From assembly GCF_016765775.1 (NCBI RefSeq), contig NZ_JAESVN010000001.1, positions 897,540-961,539 of the forward strand: 64,000 nt of DNA. The letters run 5' to 3'. Shown one piece after another: positions 44,089-51,956 of the stretch. Both the position numbers and the translations under genes were made by a program. The DNA is from Szabonella alba. Lineage in GTDB: Bacteria; Pseudomonadota; Alphaproteobacteria; Rhodobacterales; Rhodobacteraceae. Each line of letters begins with the position of its first letter. Position 1 is the first letter of the stretch. The notes below the pieces were generated by a model. The model worked only from the letters and a program-made list of their open reading frames with translations. It searched no databases and had not been told where the DNA came from.

Positions 44089-45495
44089 TCACTCCATCAC
44101 ATAGCCATAGGAGCCGCTGAAGTCCTGCCGCGCAACCTCACCCGCAGCGCCGCGCGGGGCGTCATTGCCGGTGACCTTGCCGAACAGGAACATCTCGCGT
44201 TCGGTCGGCACGCGCACGCGGTCCGTCGGCAGGGCCAGCGCCTCACCGCGCGTGGGCGTCACAAGATGCGGCGTCACGATGATGACAAGCTCGCTTTGCG
44301 CACGCTGATATTCCGTGGACCGGAACAGCGCACCCAGAACCGGGATATCGCCCAGCCAAGGCACCTGACCGTTCAGATTGCGGAAGTCATCCTGCAAAAG
44401 CCCCGCGATGGCAAAGCTTTCACCGTCTCGCATCTCGACCGTCGTCGAGGTTTCGCGCCGCCGGAAGGCGTTGATCGAGAAACCGGCCGATTGCAGCGCG
44501 ATGGAACTGTCGATCGAGGAGACGGCGGCGTTGATCGTCAGGTTGATGATATCGCCATCGACCACCACCGGCGTGAAGTTCAGTTCGACGCCGAAAGGCT
44601 TGTAGGAAATGCTGATGCCGTCATCGCCGCTTGAAACCGGGATCGGATATTCGCCACCGGCAAGGAATTTCGCCTCTTGTCCCGAAAGCGCGGTCAGGTT
44701 CGGTTCGGCCAGCGTACGGACCATCCCCTTGCTTTCCAGCGCCTCCAGCAATACCGCGAATTGCAGCGATCCGGTCGACCAGCCCAGGGCGACGCCGGAA
44801 TTTGCGTTGTCACGGACCTGAAGATTGTCGTTGCCGATGCCGTTGCCGCCGTTCAGCCAGCTTCCCGTTTCACCGACGCCTGTCAGGCGACCGCTGCCGC
44901 CGCTGATGGCAAGGGACGAGGACAGGTTTTTCGAAACCGAGCGCTGCATCTCGGCAAAGCGCACCTTCAGCATGACCTGCTGGGTTCCGCCCACGCTCAT
45001 CAGATTGGAGACCCGTTCGGGCGCGTAGCGATTGGCCAGATCCAGCGCGCGGTCCAGCTTGCCGATCGAGGAGACCGTGCCCGACAGCACGATCCCGTCA
45101 TTGGCGGTGCGCACCTCGATATTCTCACCCGGCAGGATCTGGCGCAGGCGTTCCTTGAACTCGGCGATATCAGGGGTGACATGCACCTCGACATTCGAGA
45201 TCAGCCGCCCGTCGGGGCCAAGCAAGGTCATCGTCGTGCGACCCGGCGCCTTGCCCAGTACATAGATTGACCGGTCCGACAGCGTGGAGATATCGGCAAT
45301 GCCGGGATTGGCGATAGACAGTTCCGCGAAAGGCGTGTCGCTTTCGACCACCACCGCGCGGTTCATCGGGACATTCAGCGCCGTCGAGGGCGCGCCGGAC
45401 ATGACGCGCAGGGTTTGCGCCTCGACATATCCCGCGCCGGGCGCGATCAAGGCAAGGCTGAAAGCCGTCGCCCGCAACAGGGTGCGAATTCTCAT
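44089..45495 (-). CDS. cpaC: Tad pilus secretin CpaC/RcpA
   Basis: A 468-residue outer-membrane secretin through which the pilus leaves the cell. A signal peptide covers residues 1-26 (RTLLRATAFSLALIAPGAGY), then the pilus N-domain (VVVESDTPFAELSIANPGIADI), a BON-like domain (LRQILPGENIEVRTANDGIVLSG) and the secretin core. The core contains VRTLAEPNLTALSGQEAKFLAGGE, the family signature, and VPWLGDIPVLGALFRS. ATG 45495 has GAGAGG upstream. It is separated from cpaB by 345 bases, so it may have its own promoter. Confidence 0.93.
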   Translation of the reverse strand: MRIRTLLRATAFSLALIAPGAGYVEAQTLRVMSGAPSTALNVPMNRAVVVESDTPFAELSIANPGIADISTLSDRSIYVLGKAPGRTTMTLLGPDGRLISNVEVHVTPDIAEFKERLRQILPGENIEVRTANDGIVLSGTVSSIGKLDRALDLANRYAPERVSNLMSVGGTQQVMLKVRFAEMQRSVSKNLSSSLAISGGSGRLTGVGETGSWLNGGNGIGNDNLQVRDNANSGVALGWSTGSLQFAVLLEALESKGMVRTLAEPNLTALSGQEAKFLAGGEYPIPVSSGDDGISISYKPFGVELNFTPVVVDGDIINLTINAAVSSIDSSIALQSAGFSINAFRRRETSTTVEMRDGESFAIAGLLQDDFRNLNGQVPWLGDIPVLGALFRSTEYQRAQSELVIIVTPHLVTPTRGEALALPTDRVRVPTEREMFLFGKVTGNDAPRGAAGEVARQDFSGSYGYVME

Positions 45496-45840
45496 ATCAC
45501 TGCCTCTCATCATGCCTCTGGCCGGGTCTGGCGCCCGATTTATCGCGCTACATTGGGCGGAAACCCGTTATTTTGCAAGAATCAAAACCTTGAGCTGTGT
45601 TGCTGATGTGGATGCGTTGCAACATCGCCATGGGTTGCGCTAGGGCTTGGGGCCGGGGCGGGGTGCTGGCCCAAGATAGGCAATGATGTCGCGGGGGCTT
45701 CCCGTATGCCTGACCGGGGCAAAGCGATGCCGCTTTTCCCGCCATGCGCCAGTTATCAGCAATTTTCCGTGAATTGGCAGCGGCTGCTTTCTATCCCGCA
45801 GCAATTCCGCCACCGCTTTGCGGCGGCGGAAGGAAAACGA
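45496..45840. other. 345-base gap between cpaB and cpaC
   Basis: No coding sequence is supported here. A stem-loop of ten near-perfect pairs lies at 45808-45830 (CCGCCACCGC / GCGGCGGCGG), 11 bases past the cpaB stop, without a T-run. The rest probably contains the cpaC promoter, but no clear boxes were found. Confidence 0.5.
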
Positions 45841-46683
45841 TCAGTTTGTGCAGGCAATCGGGATTTCCACGACTTCCGATCCACGCCGGGTGCGGATGGT
45901 GCAGACCCGTTCGCGCTCAATCTCAACCGGGGCTTGTTCCGTGATGCCCAGCAGGGCGCGGCTGTCCACCTCGACGCCCGCAACCTCGGTCGTGTCGCCC
46001 GCGCCGACCAGCGACAGCGCAAGCCGCCCGGTGGCCTGCGCCTGCGCCAGACGCGCAACCTGCTGCGGTGACACGACGACCGTGACGGTGCGCGCCACCA
46101 TGGCGTCCTTACGTTCGGTCTGATCAACCTGATCGGTCGCGACCACCCGCACGGTGCTTTCGATCATCTGGGTGATTTCGCCCGCGCTGTTGGGGGTGTT
46201 GCCGGTCCAGTAGACATCGACAAAATCGCCGGGGCGCACGAAGCCCGAGACGCCCGAGGCCACATCGACCCGGATCGCAAAGGCGCGCATCCCGGCAGGC
46301 AGGCGCGAGGTCAGGCCGATATCCTCACCGGGTTCGGTGATCTTGGCGGCAAGGATAAGTTCGGATTTTTCAAGCTGCCGCAGCACATAGCGCGGCTGCG
46401 CGTAATCGCCGGGAAACAGCGCGGCTTCATCGGTAAAGGTCCCCTCGGGCAGCGCCTTTGTCGGGATCAGCACCTTTTCGACATCCGCCTTCTGGATCGC
46501 ATCACCGTAAGCCAGCGGTTTCGTGACCATATAGACCTCAACCAGTTCCCCCAGTTGCAACCGGGCGGCCCGTTCGCGTGCGATCTGTTGCTGGGCGGTC
46601 GAGACATAGCCCTGCACCATCCAGACGGCTGTTCCCGCCAGTGCAAGACCCACGATCAGGACCAGTCCGAATACCAAACGCAT
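45841..46683 (-). CDS. cpaB: Flp pilus assembly protein CpaB/RcpC
   Basis: A 280-residue periplasmic protein with an N-terminal membrane anchor (LVFGLVLIVGLALAGTAVWM). A SAF/RcpC-type domain follows: VEVYMVTKPLAYGDAIQKADV, YVLRQLEKSELILAAKI and FAIRVDVASGVSGFVRPGDFVDVYW. Such proteins interact with the secretin, possibly via peptidoglycan. The start is ATG 46683, preceded by AAGGGGTGGG; a GTG three codons upstream is an alternative. It follows the second pilin gene by 42 bases. Confidence 0.92.
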   Translation of the reverse strand: MRLVFGLVLIVGLALAGTAVWMVQGYVSTAQQQIARERAARLQLGELVEVYMVTKPLAYGDAIQKADVEKVLIPTKALPEGTFTDEAALFPGDYAQPRYVLRQLEKSELILAAKITEPGEDIGLTSRLPAGMRAFAIRVDVASGVSGFVRPGDFVDVYWTGNTPNSAGEITQMIESTVRVVATDQVDQTERKDAMVARTVTVVVSPQQVARLAQAQATGRLALSLVGAGDTTEVAGVEVDSRALLGITEQAPVEIERERVCTIRTRRGSEVVEIPIACTN

Positions 46684-46725
46684 AGTTCCCACCCCTTGTG
46701 ATGTTTGCCCCCGGAGGGCCTGTCT

Positions 46726-46947
46726 CTAGTATTCGATTCCGACGGCACGGGTCGCGATATCATCCGAGACCTGCGATGCCGTTTCGCGAAGCGATACGCC
46801 AAATGAGCCGATAACAATGAAACCCAGTGCCACGATTGCAGCGGTCAGGATGACCCAGTCGACGGTCACGGCACCGCGTTCATCGCGCGACAGGGCGGTC
46901 ATTGCCCTGACTATCCCTCTGAACCGTTCCGCAATCCTGTCCATCAT
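46726..46947 (-). CDS. Second Flp-type pilin or pseudopilin
   Basis: A 73-residue prepilin-like protein. The leader is MMDRIAERFRGIVRAMTALSRDERG, with predicted cleavage Gly25|Ala26, followed by AVTVDWVILTAAIVALGFIVIG. Asp30 takes the place of the usual Glu at +5, and Trp that of the Tyr at +6. The mature form has about 48 residues, with a short hydrophilic tail. It shares the GAVTVDWV core with the Flp pilin at 47171 and was presumably duplicated from it. Whether it is a minor pilin is unknown. ATG 46947 has GGGGA upstream; the frame continues 16 codons further to another ATG. Confidence 0.8.
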   Translation of the reverse strand: MMDRIAERFRGIVRAMTALSRDERGAVTVDWVILTAAIVALGFIVIGSFGVSLRETASQVSDDIATRAVGIEY

Positions 46948-47120
46948 TCTATCCCCATTCGTGGGCCGGCCGTTTTGCCGGGACCTGCTTTTCATTGCCC
47001 TTCGGATCCATCTGGTCAGTCAATTGTGGCGAAAATCCGGAACTGTCCGGGGCAATTTCGGTCCGGTTAGTATAAAGGATAGCGGCAACTCATAGCCGAA
47101 GCAGGGTGTTCAAAAGAAGT

Positions 47121-47143
47121 GGGCCGCATCCCAGGATGCGGCC
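47121..47143 (-). terminator. Terminator after the flp pilin gene
   Basis: A perfect hairpin GGGCCGCATCC / GGATGCGGCCC lies 27 bases past the flp stop, followed on the minus strand by ACTTCTTTT. Partial readthrough would let the abundant pilin be made in excess of the assembly genes downstream. Confidence 0.75.
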
Positions 47144-47170
47144 CCTTCAGGTCATGTGGACCGCTGGCGA

Positions 47171-47389
47171 TTACTCGGCGCAGCTGGTGTCGCCTTCCAG
47201 ACAGAAGCCGATAGCGCGGTCCTGAATGTCGGTTTCGATGTTCTCGCTCAGCGTGGTGATTCCGCCGCCGATGGTGGTCATGACGATCATGCCCAGGCCG
47301 ACGATCGCGGCGGTCAGCACGACCCAGTCAACGGTCACGGCGCCGGATTCGTCGTTGAAGAATTTCTTGAACAGGTTCTGCAGTTTCAT
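47171..47389 (-). CDS. flp: Flp family type IVb pilin
   Basis: A 72-residue major pilin. The leader KLQNLFKKFFNDESG is cleaved after Gly16, giving a mature subunit AVTVDWVVLTAAIVGLGMIV plus a 30-residue tail. The processing motif is G|xxxxDW rather than the standard G|xxxxEY. Two Cys (in FCLEGDTSCAE) at the C-terminus may form a disulfide. GAAAGGG precedes the ATG. It is first in the leftward pilus cluster, with its own terminator. Confidence 0.93.
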   Translation of the reverse strand: MKLQNLFKKFFNDESGAVTVDWVVLTAAIVGLGMIVMTTIGGGITTLSENIETDIQDRAIGFCLEGDTSCAE

Positions 47390-47779
47390 GGTGTTTCCCT
47401 TTCGGATGGTGTTTTGGTTTCAGGTTTCTCGTTCGCCCCTTCGGTTCTTCCCGGACCAGCCTCTGTTCCGGCCCGATCCCCGTCGCGGCATGGGTCCTTT
47501 AAACAGTCCGAATGTGGCAGCGATTTGGGCGGGTCAGGGCATTTTTAGGAAGCCCCGATATTTTCGACCCGTTGTTTCAGGGTCTTGAAAATAAATGATT
47601 TTAAAATTCTGACGCTCCGGCAGGATCGTCCTGATGGTGCGAAACTCTGTGTCTTTTCGGACAAATTTGGCGATTCTGCCTTATTTCACACCGTAAAATT
47701 GTGGTGCGCGCAGGTGATTCCTGCGAGTCTGCCGGTAATAAGCAGGCAGGATACAGCCGCAGGCAGGACGGGCAGGACT
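47390..47779. other. Divergent promoter region of flp and the lytic transglycosylase
   Basis: A 390-base gene-free interval with a marked AT-rich core around 47560-47700 (for example AATAAATGATTTTAAAATTC). It must hold the flp promoter leftward and the transglycosylase promoter rightward. I could not fix -35/-10 boxes with confidence. Confidence 0.55.
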
Positions 47780-48730
47780 ATGACAACAGGCGCGCGCCTG
47801 CATCGGAAATCGGTGCGGGCTGCAGGATTGGCGGTGATCGTCGCGGCGCATCTGGGCGCCGGTTTCGTGATGACCGCTGCGGCGCAGGCGCAGGATCTGC
47901 CCGGGGCCACAGCCGGTGCGGGAGCCGGGGATTTCGCCCCGCGCCGCGTCGGTCTGCCCAAGGGCAAGGGGCCGCGCATCACCGTCCAGATTGACCCTGC
48001 CGAACAGGCCCGCCGTCTGGCCGCCCTGCCAAAGGTTGAACCGCGCAACGCAACACCCGCCGGACCGGATGCAGCACCGGGCGCTGGCTCCGGCGCTGGC
48101 TCCGGCGCTGGCATCGTCGCCGCCGCGCCGGCGGCAAGCTATGGCTGGTTCTGGGATCTGGTTCCGACCGCCGCCGGGGCCGGGGCAGGGCGCTTTCCGG
48201 TGGCGCTTTCGGCGCTGAGCCAGAAACCGGGCGGCGGATCAGTCCGCGCGCCGCGCCTGCAGCATCTGCAAGAGGTCGCGACCGCCCATGGCACCGAAAT
48301 CCTGAAAGCCACAATCGGGACCGAGGTTTCCCCGGCGCTGGTTCTGGCCGTGATCGGCATCGAAAGTGCGGGGCGCGCCGATGCGGTCAGTTCCGCCGGG
48401 GCGCAGGGGCTGATGCAGCTGATCCCGGCTACGGCCGAGCGGTTCGGCGTGACCGACAGCATGGACCCGGTGCAGAATATCCGGGGCGGGGTCGCCTATC
48501 TCGACTGGCTTATGCGCCATTTCGACCGCGACCCGATCCTTGTGCTGGCGGCCTATAACGCGGGAGAGGGGGCGGTGCGCAACAACGGTGGCGTGCCGCC
48601 TTTCGCCGAGACGCGCGACTATGTGCCCAAGGTTCTGGCGGCATGGCAGGTGGCACAGGGCCTGTGCCAGACGCCGCCGCAACTGGTCAGCGATCCCTGT
48701 GTTTTCAGGGTGATCGCGGCGGGCGGATAG
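47780..48730 (+). CDS. Lytic transglycosylase (SLT domain)
   Basis: A 316-residue periplasmic murein hydrolase. The signal peptide is about 1-38, cleaved near AAAQAQ. A low-complexity linker with GAGSGAGSGAG lies at about 100-112. The catalytic domain covers 165-300: IGIESAGRADAVS with Glu195 as acid/base, AQGLMQLIPATAERFGV and LAAYNAGEGAV, as in family 1 lytic transglycosylases. ATG 47780 has GGGCAGGA upstream; the ORF could extend 65 codons but without a signal sequence. It is divergent from the pilus cluster and could open the wall for pilus passage, an inference from position only. Confidence 0.9.
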   Translation: MTTGARLHRKSVRAAGLAVIVAAHLGAGFVMTAAAQAQDLPGATAGAGAGDFAPRRVGLPKGKGPRITVQIDPAEQARRLAALPKVEPRNATPAGPDAAPGAGSGAGSGAGIVAAAPAASYGWFWDLVPTAAGAGAGRFPVALSALSQKPGGGSVRAPRLQHLQEVATAHGTEILKATIGTEVSPALVLAVIGIESAGRADAVSSAGAQGLMQLIPATAERFGVTDSMDPVQNIRGGVAYLDWLMRHFDRDPILVLAAYNAGEGAVRNNGGVPPFAETRDYVPKVLAAWQVAQGLCQTPPQLVSDPCVFRVIAAGG

Positions 48731-48842
48731 GGCGCCACAATCGTCAGATCGCGGCTTCCGCTTGCCATTCCGCGCGGCTAGAGATGCGCGGCGTCCCGCG
48801 CCGGTGATCCGCAGGCAGGGGCGTGGCAGCGGAAGGACCGAC

Positions 48843-49748
48843 ATGCTTTTTCTGACGACATGGCCGCTTTTCGCGATGATCGGTCTGGGCTTTGTTCTTG
48901 CGCGCCGCGATTTCCCCTCGGCCGCCTTCTGGCCTGCGGCGGAACGGATCAACTATATCCTGCTGTTTCCCGCGCTGCTGGTCGTCAGCCTTGCGCGGGC
49001 TCCGCTGCACGATCCGGCGCTGCTGGGGATGGGAGCCGCCGCCGTGGCGGTGATCCTTTTTGCCGCTGCAGGGCTGTGGCTGCTGCGCGCCGTGCGCCCG
49101 ATGCCCGCCGCCCGCTTTGGCCCCGCCATGCAGGGCGTCATCCGGTTCAACACCTATCTGGGACTGTCGGTAGTGGCGATGCTGGCGGGGGCCGAAGGGT
49201 TGGAGCGCGCGGCGGTCTATCTGGCGGTGGCGGTGCCGCTGGTCAATGTGCTGTCGATCCTTGCACTGACCGATGCCTCGGCGCGCGCGCCGATGACAAT
49301 CCTGCGGGCCGTGGCGACCAATCCGCTGATTCTGGCCTGTCTTGTCGGATTCGCCCTTGCGCTGAGCGGCATCGGCCTGCCCTTCGGGACGGGGGAGTTT
49401 CTGGCCATGCTGGGGCAGGCCAGCCTGCCGCTGGGGCTGCTTTGCGTGGGCGCCGCGCTGAAACCCGCAACCCTGCGCGCCGATTTTGCCGGTCTTTGCG
49501 GCCTCAGCGCGCTGCGGTTGCTGGTGATGCCCGCGCTGGCCGCCCTGTCGGGGCTGATCTTCGGCCTGTCGGGGGTCGAGGCGCTGGTGCTGGTGGTGTT
49601 TTCGGCCATGCCGACCGCGCCGACCGCTTATGTGCTGACGCGGCAGTTGAACGGGGATGGAAGTTTCATGGCCGGGATCGTGACCTTCCAGACCATCATG
49701 GCGGCGCTCAGCGTGCCGCTGGTGCTGCTGGTCGTCGAACGCCTGTAG
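48843..49748 (+). CDS. AEC (auxin efflux carrier) family transporter
   Basis: A 301-residue membrane protein with about eight to ten hydrophobic helices arranged as two halves. The first runs TTWPLFAMIGLGFVLARRD and INYILLFPALLVVSLA; the second starts LRAVATNPLILACLVGFALALSG and includes ASLPLGLLCVGAALKP, typical for bacterial AEC permeases (related to malonate and other acid exporters). GGAAGGA precedes ATG 48843. It lies alone between the transglycosylase and the convergent lacI-type gene. The substrate is unknown. Confidence 0.88.
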   Translation: MLFLTTWPLFAMIGLGFVLARRDFPSAAFWPAAERINYILLFPALLVVSLARAPLHDPALLGMGAAAVAVILFAAAGLWLLRAVRPMPAARFGPAMQGVIRFNTYLGLSVVAMLAGAEGLERAAVYLAVAVPLVNVLSILALTDASARAPMTILRAVATNPLILACLVGFALALSGIGLPFGTGEFLAMLGQASLPLGLLCVGAALKPATLRADFAGLCGLSALRLLVMPALAALSGLIFGLSGVEALVLVVFSAMPTAPTAYVLTRQLNGDGSFMAGIVTFQTIMAALSVPLVLLVVERL

Positions 49749-49766
49749 GCACCGGCGACAGCGGGA

Positions 49767-50771
49767 TCACGCCAGACGGCGCACACTGTCCCGGGGGATC
49801 AGTTCAACATCGATCATCTGCGAGGTGCAGGCCAGCGATTGCGCCGCGATCATGCCCACCAGCAATTCCGCCGCGCGTTCGCCGATCTCTTTGCGCGGCT
49901 GGCGGATCGTGGTCAGGGCGGGTGTCAGGTGGCCGCAGACCTCGATATCGTCGAAACCGATGACCGAAACCGCATCTGGCACCGAATGGCCCGCATGCTG
50001 CAGCGCGCCGATGAAGCCGCAGGCCATTTCGTCCGAGGCGCATAGCACCGCCGTCGGTCGATCATCCAGCGCCATCCAGCGCTGCGCCGCATCGACCCCG
50101 GCGGCAAGGGTGAAATCGCCGGGAAAGGTCCAGTCGGGGCGCAGCGCCAGCCCCGCATCGGTCATCGCCTTGCGCGTCCCGTCAAGGCGGCTTTCGGTCA
50201 GCACATTCCCGGCGGGGCCGGTGATAAGGCCGATGGCGCGGTGTCCGTTCGCGACCAGATGGCGCACGGCAAGGGCCGCGCCCTCGGCATTGTTCACCCG
50301 CACCGAGGGCAGGGCCGGATCACCCCATTCGCAGGCCAGGATCACCGGCACGCGCGGGCGCGCCGCCAGCCGCTGATCGGCAAGGCGGCCATCGAACAGC
50401 ACCAGACCATCGGCCATGCGGTTGTCGAGATAGGAGAACAGCCGCGCTGCCGGGTCCGGGTCGGTCTGGGTATCGGCAATCAGCAGGCCATAGCCCTCGG
50501 CCGCCACCACCTCGGCCAGCCCCGACAGGATCTGTGAAAAGAACGGGTTTGCCAGATTGGGGACCAGCGCGAGGATACTGCCGCTGCGCTGGCGGCGCAG
50601 GTTCCGGGCGGTGTGGTTCACCTGATACCCGGTCTGGCGCACCGCCAGCATGACCCGTTCGCGCGTTGATTCGGAGACCTGTGCCGGGGCCGAAAGCGCG
50701 CGGCTGACGGTGGCCGTCGAGACCCCGGCGATGCGGGCAATATCCTGAATCGTCTTGGTTTTCTGTCGCAC
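49767..50771 (-). CDS. LacI-family transcriptional regulator
   Basis: A 334-residue repressor. The N-terminal HTH is TIQDIARIAGVSTATVSRAL, the hinge helix is near HTARNLRRQRSGSILALVPN, and the periplasmic-binding-protein-like sensor follows (NPFFSQILSGLAEVVAAEGYG, GHRAIGLITGP, VSVIGFDDIEVC). It is divergent from the TIM-barrel/ABC operon with two operator-like palindromes between, so it should repress that operon and itself until the sugar binds. Confidence 0.94.
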   Translation of the reverse strand: MRQKTKTIQDIARIAGVSTATVSRALSAPAQVSESTRERVMLAVRQTGYQVNHTARNLRRQRSGSILALVPNLANPFFSQILSGLAEVVAAEGYGLLIADTQTDPDPAARLFSYLDNRMADGLVLFDGRLADQRLAARPRVPVILACEWGDPALPSVRVNNAEGAALAVRHLVANGHRAIGLITGPAGNVLTESRLDGTRKAMTDAGLALRPDWTFPGDFTLAAGVDAAQRWMALDDRPTAVLCASDEMACGFIGALQHAGHSVPDAVSVIGFDDIEVCGHLTPALTTIRQPRKEIGERAAELLVGMIAAQSLACTSQMIDVELIPRDSVRRLA

Positions 50772-50818
50772 GCAGGGTCCTTTCAGATGGCGGCGATACT
50801 GGCGCAGAAGAAAGTTCT

Positions 50819-50832
50819 TGTAAACGATTTCA
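50819..50832. promoter_or_regulatory. LacI-type operator, imperfect copy (TGTAAACGATTTCA)
   Basis: It has the central CG of LacI-family sites and matches the perfect palindrome at 50850 in 12 of 14 positions. It lies 47 bases before the repressor start. Confidence 0.65.
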
Positions 50833-50849
50833 AACTCAATAAGCTTCTG

Positions 50850-50863
50850 TGTAATCGATTACA
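50850..50863. promoter_or_regulatory. LacI-type operator, perfect copy (TGTAATCGATTACA)
   Basis: A perfect 14-base palindrome with a central CG pair, 34 bases before the TIM-barrel gene start. Its centre is 31 bases (about three helical turns) from the other copy, so two dimers could bind on the same face. Confidence 0.75.
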
Positions 50864-50897
50864 TGGATCAGGGCCGCGAGGAGCGGCGGGGGGAACC

Positions 50898-51956
50898 GTG
50901 AAGACGATCAAGGGACCGGCGCTGTTTCTGGCGCAGTTCGCGGGCGATTCCGCGCCGTTCGACACCTGGCAGGGCATTACCCGCTGGGCCGCCGATTGTG
51001 GCTATGTCGGGGTTCAGGTGCCCAGTTGGGATGCCCGGTTCATCGACCTGCAAAAGGCCGCGACCTCACGCGATTACTGCCAGACCTTTCTGGGGCAGGC
51101 GGCCGAGAACGGCATCACCGTGACCGAGCTTTCGGCCCATCTTCAGGGGCAGCTTGTCGCGGTTCATCCGGCCTATGACATGATGATGGACGGGTTTGCG
51201 CATCCGTCGGTGCATGGCAATCCGGTGGCGCGTCAGGCCTGGGCTGTGGATCAGCTTGGCCTTGCGATCCGGGCCTCGCGCAATCTGGGCCTTTCGGCGC
51301 TGGCGACCTTTTCGGGCGCTCTGGCCTGGCCTTATCTTTACCCCTTCCCGCAGCGTCCGGCCGGTCTGGTGGAAACCGCCTTTGATGAACTGGCGCGCCG
51401 CTGGCATCCGATCCTTGATCTGGCCGAGGAGCATGGCGTTGATCTGTGTTATGAGATCCATCCCAGTGAGGATCTGCATGACGGCGTGACCTTCGAGATG
51501 TTCCTCGAGCGTGTGAAGGGGCATGCGCGCTGCAACATGCTTTATGATCCGTCGCACTACCTGCTTCAGGCGATGGATTATCTGGACAATATCGACATCT
51601 ATGCCGACCGCATCCGCATGTTCCATGTCAAGGATGCCGAGTTCAACCCGACCGGGCGGCAGGGCGTCTATGGCGGCTATCAATCCTGGGTTAACCGGGC
51701 CGGGCGTTTCCGCAGTCTTGGCGACGGGCAGGTGGATTTCGGCGCGGTGTTTTCCAAGCTGACCGCGCACGGCTTTGACGGCTGGGCAGTCGTGGAATGG
51801 GAATGCGCGCTGAAACATGCCGAGGATGGTGCGCGGGAAGGGGCGCAGTTCGTGCGCGATCATATCATCCGTGTGACCGAACGCGCCTTTGATGATTTCG
51901 CAGGTGCAGGCACGGATGAGGCCGCGAACCGCCGCATTCTGGGGCTGGACGAATGA
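50898..51956 (+). CDS. Sugar phosphate isomerase/epimerase family (xylose-isomerase-like TIM barrel)
   Basis: A 352-residue AP-endonuclease-2/xylose isomerase-like TIM barrel. Metal-site segments are LCYEIHPSEDLHDG, MLYDPSHYLLQAMD, IRMFHVKDAEF and AVVEWECALKHAEDG, giving the typical Glu/Asp/His/Glu set. GTG 50898 follows GGCGGGGGGAA; the ORF extension upstream crosses the operators and is not coding. Its stop overlaps the next gene's ATG (ATGA). With a Gfo/Idh/MocA partner and a ribose-type ABC importer it probably isomerises or epimerises a keto sugar or polyol. The exact substrate is not deducible. Confidence 0.88.
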   Translation: MKTIKGPALFLAQFAGDSAPFDTWQGITRWAADCGYVGVQVPSWDARFIDLQKAATSRDYCQTFLGQAAENGITVTELSAHLQGQLVAVHPAYDMMMDGFAHPSVHGNPVARQAWAVDQLGLAIRASRNLGLSALATFSGALAWPYLYPFPQRPAGLVETAFDELARRWHPILDLAEEHGVDLCYEIHPSEDLHDGVTFEMFLERVKGHARCNMLYDPSHYLLQAMDYLDNIDIYADRIRMFHVKDAEFNPTGRQGVYGGYQSWVNRAGRFRSLGDGQVDFGAVFSKLTAHGFDGWAVVEWECALKHAEDGAREGAQFVRDHIIRVTERAFDDFAGAGTDEAANRRILGLDE

